Source of the DNA: an uncultured Pedosphaera sp.
GTDB lineage: Bacteria; Verrucomicrobiota; Verrucomicrobiia; Limisphaerales; Pedosphaeraceae
Reading direction: 5' to 3'
DNA: 49,938 nt
Assembly: GCA_903918755.1 (NCBI GenBank)
Contig: CAIXFN010000021.1
Coordinates: forward strand, 1-49,938
Shown here: positions 1 through 10,400 of the stretch, in pieces
Position numbering within the stretch: position 1 is the stretch's first letter
How the letters are laid out: every line of letters starts with the position of its first letter
The notes under the pieces: generated by a model
Databases searched by the model: none
Told to the model about the DNA's origin: nothing
What the model saw: the letters and a program-made list of their open reading frames with translations, nothing else
Position numbers and translations under genes: made by a program

Positions 1-1
1 A

Positions 2-3000
2 TCAGGGCCCGACCACCCGGGCGATTCGGTAATAGCGGGCCGTTTGAGTGCGGGCCGGTGTCGGGTCGGTGTAAGAAATCGAGCTGCCAGTGGCCGTGAA
101 GGTCTTGGCCACCGTCCAGTGAACGAGATCATTCGAAATCAGCACCTCATACTGCAGTCCCACCACCGTTGGCCAGGTCAGGGTCAACCCGGTATTGCCG
201 GAGGCCAATGACGGAACGGCGAACACGCTGAACGGGGAATTGGCGGTGGCCACCCCATTGGTAGTCAGGAAAGCGAGCACGGAATAGGTGACCGTGACCG
301 GATCATTGTTGGGCACCCCCAGATACCAATCCCCGACCAGGCTCCCCCCGGTCAGGTTAGTGGAAACCCCCACGGTTTCCGCATTGGTGCCGGAATTGGC
401 ACTGATCGAGGAGAAGGGGGCCACATAAGGCAGGCTCCCCCGTTGGACATCCAGATCCACATTGCCACTGAGATTATAGAGCTCAAAAACCACCGCGTTG
501 GTTTCCGCGGCAATGTTGAACTTGAAGAAGTTGGTCAGAGCCACCCCGGGCGCTGAACTGAAGGTGATCGGTACGCCGTCAACGAGGGAAATGATATTGG
601 GAGTTCCCGCTTCTGTGGCGCGGATGGTGTACGTCACGGGCTGGAAGTCGTTGTTGTAAACCCCCAAGTACCAGCGGCCGGGGGCCAACGGGACCGGCTG
701 CGAATTGGTGAGCACCACGATGGCTTCATTGTTGGTGACGCCGTTGATGCTGTCGTATTGGAACGCCAGCAAACTCGGCAATGGCAGGCCGGCACCGGCC
801 ACCAGGTTCACATCGCCGCTCGGACTGAGGATTTCAAAAGCGGCGGCCACTCCTCCCGCAACCACATCAAATTGGAAATATTGCGGCGCGCTGCCAGTTG
901 GAATAGTCCGGGTAACCCCCACGCCATTGACGAGGGTCGTGATATCAAAATCCACTTCCATCGTGACCGTCACCGGGGTGATTCCCTGATTCTGCACCCC
1001 GAGATAATAGGTGCTTCCCGGGAGCAGGTTATACCCGGGATACGGCACTCCGTTGGGACCGAAAGTTATGACGCCGGCGGAGACGTTATTGAGCAAGGAC
1101 TGATCACCAAATTGGAAGCCGGTCGGCTCCAATCCCGGGTTGAAGAGCAAATTAACGGGGCCGGTTGCGCCACTCATGATGTTGGTCGCAAACTGAGCCC
1201 AGGCGGGCACCGGCACGGCAAAGTACCGAATGGTGTTCGGGCTCACCAGCACCGTTTGGGGAATGCCCTCGGTCAGCGGAATCGCCCGCGCCGACGTGTC
1301 CTCCACCGTGAGACTCAATTGCCAGCTCACCAGGGTGGGAACCGGATTGGTCGCCCCCACCCGGTTATCCATGATCTCCAACTGCCAGGGGCCCACGGAG
1401 GGCTCGCCCACCAATTTGCTCAACTGGTCTTCCGGCAGGTAATATGGTCCGCCCGGGAAATCCCGGAGGACGAAGGTATCCAGCAACAATCCCGAAGGGT
1501 TGTTCGTGTAATCAAACTCCAGGGGAGTGAGCCGGGAATCGGCGGTAAAGGCGAACGCGTTGGTCTGCCAGTTGGTGGTCCCGGTGATCACCCGGATGGG
1601 CAGACCATTAATGCTCACCGTTGCGCTGCAAGCGGGACACTCAACGGGCGGCGTGGTCATCCCGCATTTGCCCAGCGCACCCGCCAGGTAAATGTCCTTG
1701 ATTTCCGCCGCGGACAAGGCGCGGTTGAAAATCGCCAATTCGTCAATGTACCCTTCGAAGGGGGCCGAGCAAGTGCCCGAACGGCCGATGGTCAACGGCG
1801 CGGCATTGATCGGCCCGAGCGTGCCCGAACCACTCGCGACCAACACCCCGTTGGTGTACAATTTGAATACCGAGCCATCAAAGGTGCCGGCCAGATGAAT
1901 CCATTGGTTCGTGGGCATCGGGATCTTCGAGAGCGCACCGGTGGGGAGGGGAGCGCCATTCTGAATACCGGCCGTGAATTGGATGCCGTTCTGGGGGTCA
2001 CACGCCATGGCATAGTTGATCTGGGTGACATCGCAGTTTAACCGTTTGCCCACGATGTTCATATTCTGTTGCGAGTTTTGATTGTAAACCCACATTTCCA
2101 TGGACATCGCCGCCGTCGGGGCGAAGTCGAGGCTGGGACTATCCGGCACCTCCACATGGGAACCCAACCCGTCAAAGATGAATGCCTTGCCGACTTCGCC
2201 GGTGGCAAACTGGACGCCGCCAAAGGGCGTGCCATTGTTGCCGCTGACAATGTCCACGTAATCTGCCTCGGCCGGCCACCAACTGACCAATCCGGTCAGA
2301 GCGGGAGCCCGACGATACGCAAAATTAAGCACATAATTGTCGCCGCCAATGGTTTTCAGGTCGTGCTCAATCTGGCCATTCCGCAGATTTAGAGACTGCT
2401 GCCCGGTGCTGGCCAGGGCCGGATCGCCGGTGGCATTGGTGTTGACCAAGGTGACCCGATTGGCCAGGACATTCCAGGAATCCACCGTCTGACCGGCCGA
2501 AAAGTCGGTGTTGGTCAAGACCACGGGGACTTCGAAATCACTGAAAAAGTTCGTGATGATCAACTGGCTGGGGGCGAACGGCGGGATCGCAAACTTGATG
2601 GGCACGAGGGCATAGTTGGTGTCCTCGGTGAAGGTGGCGTAATGCAGGGTGCGGGTGACCACCTGGGCGGTATACTCCCAAAGTGTGCCCGTCCGGGTGT
2701 TGTTGCCTTCATTCATTACAATCGTCAGGTTCGTGGCCGTACCCGGTCCGAAATCCACCGAAAAGGTGTTCGAGTAGCTGGTCAATCCCGTGTCATAAAT
2801 GAGCGCGCCATCATAGTAAACATGCATGGTGTCGGGCACGGGGAAGAAATCGTAGCTGACGATCAGTGTGCCACCAGCGGCGGAGACGGGAACGACATTC
2901 GTGTCCGCCAACGGGCCACCGGATGTCTGCAGGGGAAGGGTGTTGGTGATCGTGAGGCCGGACCCGTAACCGTTGGTATCCAACCCTCCGCGGTTTTCCG

Positions 3001-6000
3001 CCAGCAATACCCGGGTTCCAGAAGGGCTGATGAGGGTCAGCGCCAGGTCCGCTTCACGCGAATGACTGATGCGCACGCCCACTTCCGCCGCCACTACGAC
3101 ACTCGACTGCGGGACATAATTCGTGGAATAAGTCACCGCATCATCCTTGATGACCTCGTTGCCCACGGATTTGTAACGGCTTGGCGGAACCGGGGTCAGA
3201 TCCAGCCCCACGTCGACTTCCAGGGTAAAATGGACCACGGTCGTGTTGTCAGGGTTGTAAATGCCCACCACATAGAGACCGGGATTCAGGGGCGGCGAGT
3301 CATACTTGGTCACCGAAAGCGTGCCGCCCGGCGGCTGGATCAAGGCCGTTTTATCGTAATTGACGAAATCGGGATAACCAGCCCGCCGGATGTACACTTG
3401 CACCGGGCCGGGAATGAGGTCGGTGATCCGCACGGTCAGATTGGTGGCCCGCACAGGAATGGTGACGGGATCGTACAGCCACTGGTGCGGTCCCACGGCA
3501 ACTTTTTGCGCCTGATTGGTGGGATACTGCGGTTCAATCGTTACCTGAAAATTCGTGATCGAACCAATTTCCGTTGGCGAATCATCGACCATGTTCAAAA
3601 TCCAGACGCCGTCGGAAGACTGATCCGTCGCAAACTCGCGCAAGGTGCCGGGCCCGTCCGTCCCCCGGGAACCTGGGATGTCGCCCTGGCCGCTATCGTC
3701 GTAAACATAGGTCTCGGCCCCCAAGCCATTGTCAAAGGGGGTGTGATTTTTCAACACCACGAATTTCTTCCGGTGGCTGAAAATCGACAGCAAATCGCCG
3801 GCCCGCGGATGCACCAGACTGTTCGTAACCACCACCCGCCGCACGATATCGGGGAGGCTGGAAATCAAGAGCACATTTGTCTTCCCCGGCAGCACCGGGG
3901 AACCGTCCGGAACCGGCACCGGGAGGTAGGTCAAAGGCGTCAGTTCCACGTTCCCGTTCTGGTCACGCCGGCCGAAAGGCAGTTTGCTCGCCACCCCCAG
4001 GAAAGCGAATTCGCCCGCCTCCTGATCCTCCGATTTGATGGCAATATAATAGACCTGCCCCGGAACCGAATTGCTGAACAATACCTTTTCCGTGCCACTC
4101 CGCGTCAACGAAACCGTCCCGGCGGCCACGGCGGCCCGAATAACGTTCGTATCGAGGGTGAGCAACCGGGGATCACCGGAAACATACATGTCCAAATCCG
4201 CCTCCGCCCGCACGGCGTTGTATGGATCGGTACCCTGCGCCCCGATGCGCGGCACCCCCAGTTCGTTGGGGGTAAAAGTCACGAACGCGACATAGGGATA
4301 GGTGGTCGTGTTGGTGTAAACGTAAAAGTTCCACTGGTTGGCCACGCCGTTCGTAGTGCCGGAAAACTGCGAATTCGCCCCCACGCGTTGATTCAGCAAA
4401 GCCACGCCATTGGTCAATTGCTGCAGGGTGTTGGTCACATTTCCGGTGATCTGGACCGGCGACACCGCCGTCAAGGTAAAGGCATTGCTGACCGCTCCCG
4501 CATCCCCGCTCGACATCACGAGCGCAAAATCCTGCACGATGTTGTTGGTGTTGGCCGTGACCGCGTTCACATTCACCCGGCGGGCCACCACGGTGACCGA
4601 GTACTTGGAACCCAGCGGGGAGGCGAGTTGAATGTTCTCCACGTTGTTGATCACATCCAGATTGGGCAGACCGTTGGTATCCCAAGCCTGGGAATACACG
4701 CTGCCGGCGGGAATATCGTTACCCAAAAATATCTCCCCGGTTTCCAAATTGGTTACAATCAAATCCAGATCATTCACCAACTTGGCCGCCGCCGCGGGAT
4801 TGCCCGGCGGATCCGTCCAGACCAGGGTTAAATGCATATCCTGCCCCTGCCCCGCCGGCGAGAGGTTGATCATCCACGTCTGGCTCTGCCCGGTGGCCAG
4901 GGCGTTGGTCGGACTTTGATCCACAAATTGCAACGGCAGGGTGGTGGCCAGCCCCGCTCCCGCCACCAGGTTCGAAGCCACCGCCGGGACACTGTTCGAA
5001 ATATTGGGTACCCCCCAGCCCTGGAAATTGATCCCGTTCTGCACCTGCAGATCATAAAGCGGACCGAGCGAGCGCGCCCCGTTGATGAGCAGCGCCTTCA
5101 TCAACGCCGGACTGTTGGTGAGATGCAGCCGTTGCTGATAAAATTCCTCCATCAGCGCGAGCAGGCCCGAAACGCCCGCCGCGGCCATGCTCGTGCCGGA
5201 CTCGTAGCGATAAAAAGGGCCCACCGCGTCATTGAAATTGGTCCGTAGGAAGAAGGTGATTTCCGGATGGTCGTTCGTCGTGAGAATATTGACCTGCAAA
5301 TCGAAAATCTGTTGTTCCTTGGTGTTGTTGCCGATGCTGTAGAAAACGGTGGTGTTCAGCGGCAGGGGATTGATGTTCGGCGGCATCACCACGTAATTCG
5401 TCCCCAGGAAGTCGTACTTGTTGGTGGTCGGATTGTCCGCCTGGCGGACGTAGATCGGCAAATCCACCCCGGAGCGGGAGTAGGCGCTGATGCTGACCAA
5501 CACCGCGTTGTCCGGAATGAAGACTCCGTAAGGCAACAAATCTCCCGGATCCACGCCCTGATCGATATAGGTCGTGATGGCATCATTCGTCGGGAAATAA
5601 TACTTGTTCGTGTCCCAAAGGGCGGAGCGGTCCGAGATCACAAAGGTGCCCGGGGCCACCACATCCGGTTTGAACCGGCCGTAGGTGCCTTCCGTCCCGA
5701 TCCCCACATTGCCGCGACTGGAGAAACCAGCCACCTGATCGGCGGCATCCGAGCCGGCCAAAAACGGTTGGCCCGGCGCATTGGTTCGGAAGGTAAATGT
5801 ATTGGTCAGGTTCCGATATTGCTCCACCGCGCCCACCGTAATCACATTCTTGGCGGTGGCGGGCGAGAGAATCGTGTCCGGAACCCCCTGCAGTCCTTCA
5901 TCAGTTCCGTCCCCGGAATTGCCGGCCGAAAACACAAAGATCAAGGATTGCGAGCCCGGCACCAGCGGCAGCGCATCCCGCACTGCGGCATCATAGCTGG

Positions 6001-7351
6001 CGGATTCGATATCGTAAGTGGAGGCGCCCACGTAATTCCAACTGTTGTTGGAGATCAAGGCGTTGGTCAGCACCGCCTGACTCTGCAAATAGGTGTCCGA
6101 AACCACTCCCCCCGCGTAGCTGAGGGAAAGCCCGGATTGGACGCGCAAAGGATCCGCCGGACCGATCACCTGATTCAACGACATGGAGTAAAGCAAGCCC
6201 GCGGGGGCGACGCCTTGAAAATTCGCTCCCGTGACCGCTCCCGGCGCGTTGCTCACGGTGCTGGACATGATGCCGCTGCCGATGATGGTACCCGCCACAT
6301 GCGTTCCGTGGCCCGGGACATCCCTCAAACTGACCGGATTGTCCCCGGTAACCCGGTTGGTCAGGTCAGGATGAGAATAATCCACACCGCTATCGGCCAG
6401 GGCGATCAAGACGTTGGTGCCCGTCAACCCCAGATAGGTGAGCAGGTTCGTTGGGGAAAGCCCGGCGCCGAGGGTCGTCCGCACCAACTCATTGGCGCGC
6501 GCGCGCGCGCGCACCGGTTCCACCACCTGCACGCCGGAGACCCGCGCCACGGCGGCCACGGATGCCGCGCTGCCCGGGGGCTTTACGGTCAACAGGGTCC
6601 CACCCAAAACGGATGGCTCATCCCCGATCACCTGGACCCCCAATTTCGCCAGATCAACCAGCGTCGCGGGAAGCGCGTCCGGATAAACGGCCAACCGCAA
6701 TTGCAAGCCCGCCGGCGGTGCGCTTTGCCCAACTGCCATTTGAAGCAAGGAGGCCTCCAACTTGTAATACGGCTCATAGGCCATTACGGCTTGAATATTC
6801 GGATCCGCACCCAGAGCCTGCGCCGCCGCGGCGGAAGCCCGGATGACAAACGCATTGTTGGGAATGTAGGAGTTGGGCACCAAGACGGCTCCCACCGCTT
6901 GCAACCGGGCCCGAAAGGCCGGATCATTCTCCCCCCGCCTTTGCACCACATAAGTACCGGCGTCCGGCAACGCCCGCAATGTCTCGGGAATCTCCAAATT
7001 CAGAGGTTTACCGGTATCGATGAAAGCATTTGCCAGCAGGATGGCCTTTTGATTGCGCTGCAACTCAGCCAGGACCTGGCTGGTGTTGCGGACCCGCAAA
7101 TTGGGGCGTTCCGACCGCGGTTTGGCAACTGCCGCTGGCCCTTGGTTTACCACCATGGTACTGCGCAGGGCAATCGGGCGGCTGGCAGCCCCGTTCACCA
7201 CTGGATCGGTGAGTGTTGGTCCGGCGGCCAATTGGTTGCCCGTCGGCTGGCTGGTGGACCGACGAGTCCGGCGTTCCCCCGAGGGCCAGCACAACACTGC
7301 CGCCAGGCAGAAAAGGCTCATGAGAAGCCCGACAATTGTTCTCCGTTGCAT
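2..7351 (-). CDS. Giant secreted subtilisin-like (S8) protease with P, LamG and PPC-like domains
   Basis: This is a 2449-residue exported serine endopeptidase of the S8 (subtilase) family. An N-terminal hydrophobic signal (MQRRTIVGLLMSLFCLAAVL) is followed by a propeptide-like region. The catalytic triad is visible: Asp in ALADSGVDYSHPDL (about residue 320), His in GHGTHVAGT (about 348) and Ser in GTSMAAAG (about 721), with the oxyanion Asn in FSAGNSGDG. The roughly 370-residue gap between His and Ser implies a large insert in the catalytic domain. Downstream are two P-domain-like segments (about 1160-1270 and 1390-1570), a LamG/concanavalin-like domain (about 1685-1895), several pre-peptidase-C-like beta repeats and a final Fn3-like module ending YYRIARVVGP. 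ATG at 7351 is chosen; an in-frame GTG at 7369 adds six residues. It lies 61 bases after the Verru_Chthon A gene on the same strand, so it may be cotranscribed. The protease call is certain; its link to the pseudopilus is inference. Confidence 0.93.
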   Translation of the reverse strand: MQRRTIVGLLMSLFCLAAVLCWPSGERRTRRSTSQPTGNQLAAGPTLTDPVVNGAASRPIALRSTMVVNQGPAAVAKPRSERPNLRVRNTSQVLAELQRNQKAILLANAFIDTGKPLNLEIPETLRALPDAGTYVVQRRGENDPAFRARLQAVGAVLVPNSYIPNNAFVIRASAAAAQALGADPNIQAVMAYEPYYKLEASLLQMAVGQSAPPAGLQLRLAVYPDALPATLVDLAKLGVQVIGDEPSVLGGTLLTVKPPGSAASVAAVARVSGVQVVEPVRARARANELVRTTLGAGLSPTNLLTYLGLTGTNVLIALADSGVDYSHPDLTNRVTGDNPVSLRDVPGHGTHVAGTIIGSGIMSSTVSNAPGAVTGANFQGVAPAGLLYSMSLNQVIGPADPLRVQSGLSLSYAGGVVSDTYLQSQAVLTNALISNNSWNYVGASTYDIESASYDAAVRDALPLVPGSQSLIFVFSAGNSGDGTDEGLQGVPDTILSPATAKNVITVGAVEQYRNLTNTFTFRTNAPGQPFLAGSDAADQVAGFSSRGNVGIGTEGTYGRFKPDVVAPGTFVISDRSALWDTNKYYFPTNDAITTYIDQGVDPGDLLPYGVFIPDNAVLVSISAYSRSGVDLPIYVRQADNPTTNKYDFLGTNYVVMPPNINPLPLNTTVFYSIGNNTKEQQIFDLQVNILTTNDHPEITFFLRTNFNDAVGPFYRYESGTSMAAAGVSGLLALMEEFYQQRLHLTNSPALMKALLINGARSLGPLYDLQVQNGINFQGWGVPNISNSVPAVASNLVAGAGLATTLPLQFVDQSPTNALATGQSQTWMINLSPAGQGQDMHLTLVWTDPPGNPAAAAKLVNDLDLIVTNLETGEIFLGNDIPAGSVYSQAWDTNGLPNLDVINNVENIQLASPLGSKYSVTVVARRVNVNAVTANTNNIVQDFALVMSSGDAGAVSNAFTLTAVSPVQITGNVTNTLQQLTNGVALLNQRVGANSQFSGTTNGVANQWNFYVYTNTTTYPYVAFVTFTPNELGVPRIGAQGTDPYNAVRAEADLDMYVSGDPRLLTLDTNVIRAAVAAGTVSLTRSGTEKVLFSNSVPGQVYYIAIKSEDQEAGEFAFLGVASKLPFGRRDQNGNVELTPLTYLPVPVPDGSPVLPGKTNVLLISSLPDIVRRVVVTNSLVHPRAGDLLSIFSHRKKFVVLKNHTPFDNGLGAETYVYDDSGQGDIPGSRGTDGPGTLREFATDQSSDGVWILNMVDDSPTEIGSITNFQVTIEPQYPTNQAQKVAVGPHQWLYDPVTIPVRATNLTVRITDLIPGPVQVYIRRAGYPDFVNYDKTALIQPPGGTLSVTKYDSPPLNPGLYVVGIYNPDNTTVVHFTLEVDVGLDLTPVPPSRYKSVGNEVIKDDAVTYSTNYVPQSSVVVAAEVGVRISHSREADLALTLISPSGTRVLLAENRGGLDTNGYGSGLTITNTLPLQTSGGPLADTNVVPVSAAGGTLIVSYDFFPVPDTMHVYYDGALIYDTGLTSYSNTFSVDFGPGTATNLTIVMNEGNNTRTGTLWEYTAQVVTRTLHYATFTEDTNYALVPIKFAIPPFAPSQLIITNFFSDFEVPVVLTNTDFSAGQTVDSWNVLANRVTLVNTNATGDPALASTGQQSLNLRNGQIEHDLKTIGGDNYVLNFAYRRAPALTGLVSWWPAEADYVDIVSGNNGTPFGGVQFATGEVGKAFIFDGLGSHVEVPDSPSLDFAPTAAMSMEMWVYNQNSQQNMNIVGKRLNCDVTQINYAMACDPQNGIQFTAGIQNGAPLPTGALSKIPMPTNQWIHLAGTFDGSVFKLYTNGVLVASGSGTLGPINAAPLTIGRSGTCSAPFEGYIDELAIFNRALSAAEIKDIYLAGALGKCGMTTPPVECPACSATVSINGLPIRVITGTTNWQTNAFAFTADSRLTPLEFDYTNNPSGLLLDTFVLRDFPGGPYYLPEDQLSKLVGEPSVGPWQLEIMDNRVGATNPVPTLVSWQLSLTVEDTSARAIPLTEGIPQTVLVSPNTIRYFAVPVPAWAQFATNIMSGATGPVNLLFNPGLEPTGFQFGDQSLLNNVSAGVITFGPNGVPYPGYNLLPGSTYYLGVQNQGITPVTVTMEVDFDITTLVNGVGVTRTIPTGSAPQYFQFDVVAGGVAAAFEILSPSGDVNLVAGAGLPLPSLLAFQYDSINGVTNNEAIVVLTNSQPVPLAPGRWYLGVYNNDFQPVTYTIRATEAGTPNIISLVDGVPITFSSAPGVALTNFFKFNIAAETNAVVFELYNLSGNVDLDVQRGSLPYVAPFSSISANSGTNAETVGVSTNLTGGSLVGDWYLGVPNNDPVTVTYSVLAFLTTNGVATANSPFSVFAVPSLASGNTGLTLTWPTVVGLQYEVLISNDLVHWTVAKTFTATGSSISYTDPTPARTQTARYYRIARVVGP
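6495..6510. repeat. (GC)8 dinucleotide tract inside the protease gene
   Basis: Sixteen bases of uninterrupted alternating G and C encode Arg-Ala repeats (EPVRARARANEL) between the propeptide and the catalytic domain of the giant subtilase. Alternating GC tracts can slip during replication and can adopt Z-DNA. A two-base change here would frameshift the protein before the catalytic Asp. Confidence 0.9.
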
Positions 7352-7412
7352 AAAAACTTGGTCTTTCACACTAAACTCGTTGACCGATTTCCGCCAGGGC
7401 TTGATTTCGCGG

Positions 7413-10400
7413 CTATTCTGGCGGCAAAACGGTGAAACTTTCGGTCACCACTTGCGGCTGATTAGTCCCCGTCACCGGAGTGCCGAAGGTGGGCCGGTGG
7501 TCAATGCGGACTACAGTCCGAGTGGCAATTTCACCCGTGATCACATAATTGGTAGGCATCCCGAAAAAGGGACCGGATTGCACGATCGAACCCGGCGCCG
7601 GTTTCAACGATTGGCCCCAGGCAAAAATCACGTACCGCGGGTCGCCCACCTTAAGCAAGGACAGGACTTGTTGCGGAATTCGCTCATAAGCCTCATCACA
7701 CAACCCCCAATCGGCCTGATGGCTGCTGGTGGTATCCAGGAAGGGGGAATTGACGGTCAGTTCAGGCACGGCCAAAATCTGACCCAGCGAGGTGAACACC
7801 CCGGGCGTGAGGCGCACATCCGGCGTCAGCAGGTTGGGGACCACAATATTCGTGCGCCGCACATCATTCAGGGCGGTGATGATACGCTGCAGGGCGTTGG
7901 TATCGCGCGTGGGATCGATCACGTATGGCGCGAACGCCGCCAACGGTGCCGTCAGACTCACGGCAGGGTTCGGGTTCGTCACCGCAATCACGCCCCCGAG
8001 CACCGCCGACCAAGCCGCCAGATTGGTCTGGTTGACCGACAACTGCCCGCGGCTGGCATTGTCATTCTGGGCGACCGTGAAAATATCCAGAATCCGCCAA
8101 TCATTGGTCGGCTGGGTGAGCCCGGAATCCAGCGCATTCGGATTGCCGGTCCAAGTCTTCCAATCGTTGCTCGCCACGTTGGATGACTTCAGATAAACCG
8201 TCTGCCAGGGAGTGCCGCGATGAACCCGGCCCAACCAGCCAATATTCGGAAACTTATTGGTGGGGAACCGCCAGTCATCCGATTTCCGAATGTTCGGATC
8301 CTTGTAGGCCAGATTCATGTCGATCTTGGCGGTTTGGGGATCCTTTTTCAGTGGATTGCCCCCCCAAGGCTGGTAGCGGTTGTTGATCACCTGAATATTG
8401 ACGAGGTAGTTGTTCGTCGCGGCGCTGTTCGGCGGTGCGATCAGCGAGGGACGGTTCGTGGGCGCAAACACTGTCGCCAGGTCGCCCGGGGTGTAATGTA
8501 CGAGAGGATCATTCGCCTGCCAGCTCCAGTATTGGGAATACTTCGCGGTCGGCGTATAGGGAGCCTGCATCACCAGATTGGTGCCCCGGTTGTTCAAAAA
8601 GGCGCTGAATTGCGCCGTCTCCAGATCAATCGCCGCCTGATTCAATTGGGAGAGAGTGCCTTTGTTCCACTCGTTTTCCTTCACCGTCGTCACCCCGGAA
8701 GAAATGAGAATTTGATTATTGATCCCCCGGGTGACACTTCCCCCGGTCGCGGGAGTGATCAGTGTGTTGGTATTCCACACCCCCAAACTGTCGGATCCGG
8801 AAATCAATTCCGCGGTCAAATCCCGCACCGTGTCCAAACCGTTGAGCGCCACGTAATCGATGATCCGACCGGTATTCACATCCCGCATGATGAAGCGAAA
8901 ACGGTTGGTCACCGCCAGAATCAACTGCGGTACCGGCGTGAATCCGCTGAAGGCTTCAAACACGTCATTGCTGCCCGGCTGCTGGAGACGTGGAACTGGC
9001 CGTTGATGCAGGATCGAATCCGGCACGAACAGGAAATTGGTCATGATCGGAATCTGGAAGGAGGCCCGTGTCTGAGCCGGGGCGGTCGAAGGATTTGGCG
9101 GAACTCCCGTCCAGGTGTTGGGCAAAATACCACTGGCCGGCCGGTTCGTGCTGCCAAAGTAGACATTCGTCATCGCGAGCAGGGTTCCCGGCTGGCCCGG
9201 CCGGTTGGTCAGCCACAAGGCCATGACCAGATTATCCGCCACCACCATATCCACCGCCCGGGGATAAGGATTGGAGTATGAGTTCCAAGCTTCCACCCCG
9301 ATCGCGTTTGAGATGCCCACCACGTAGGCAATGTTCGTGGTCCAAGAGGTTCGCGGGGCCGTCGCCGATGGTTTGGAAATCTGGAGTTTCCGGGTGACCT
9401 GCGAAACCGCGGCCATCGCAAATTCATTGAAATTCGGGAAGCCCTTTTTCGCCCCGATAATCCAGGGCACATTGTAGATATTGCTGTAAAACGACAGGAA
9501 TTGATTGAGTTTGGGATGCGGCAGCAAATTAGCCTGCTCGGGCAATGCGAGCGGAATTTGCGTATATTCTCCAGAACTAAAGGTGCTCCCGTTGGTCACC
9601 TCCAAAAAACCGGAAATAAAGATGTTGGTGGCGCTGTCGACAGCAAAGTAAGGCCGGAACACCGTCGGATACGAATTGGTGGTCGCATTGTCAAAGGTGC
9701 GATGCGTGGTCGCGTCATAGATGTTGGCGGCCAGTTGCAAGAGCCGGTGGACGGAGGGCGTATAAAGGAAGTTGGTGCCATTGCCCAGCACCGGAATCCG
9801 CGTGACCCCAAAATTATAGCCCGCATTGGTGAGGAGCAGGTTCGCGGCGTTGGTGAAAAACTGCAGCGGGTTGTTTTCCCAGTCCACCAGGTTGGTGGCG
9901 CTCAGTCCGGGCAGGTTGTTGTAATTAAGATTCAGTTTCCGCGCCGGCTGCCCCACGGCGGAACCGATTCCCATTTCATAGGGGGACTCCGGAGCCGATC
10001 CCATGCCCATCTGCGCCAGCAGGTTATAATAGGTATAACGATCGGCGGAGCTGTTCGTGTTCTGCCCCGCCAGCAGCAGCCGCTTCTGGAAGGCGGCAAA
10101 ACCGGGGTAAGCGTTGGAATTGACCGGCGTGAAGAAATCCTGCGTGGTGAAAAAATTCGTGACGTTATCCGCCCCGCTCCAGGGCAGGCTGGGGTTATCC
10201 GAATCCAGCGCCGGCGGGAAAATCCCGGTCATCAAGGAGGAACCACCGCTGGGATAGCTGTCGATCATGTCGAAGATGAAGCGACCGCCAAACCGCTGGC
10301 CGGTGCCAAACAACTGGTTTACCGAGAGCAGACTGCCAGGCGCGTTGTAGCCCCCGCCATAGCGGTACTGGAGCAATCCGGCCGCATCACTGAAGGCCAG

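Noticed and set aside
2642-7435. Two open frames of over 700 codons on the plus strand
   Set aside because: They lie antisense to the subtilase gene, which has clear catalytic motifs. Their translations are rich in His, Arg, Gly and Pro with no domain, as expected for shadows in GC-rich DNA.
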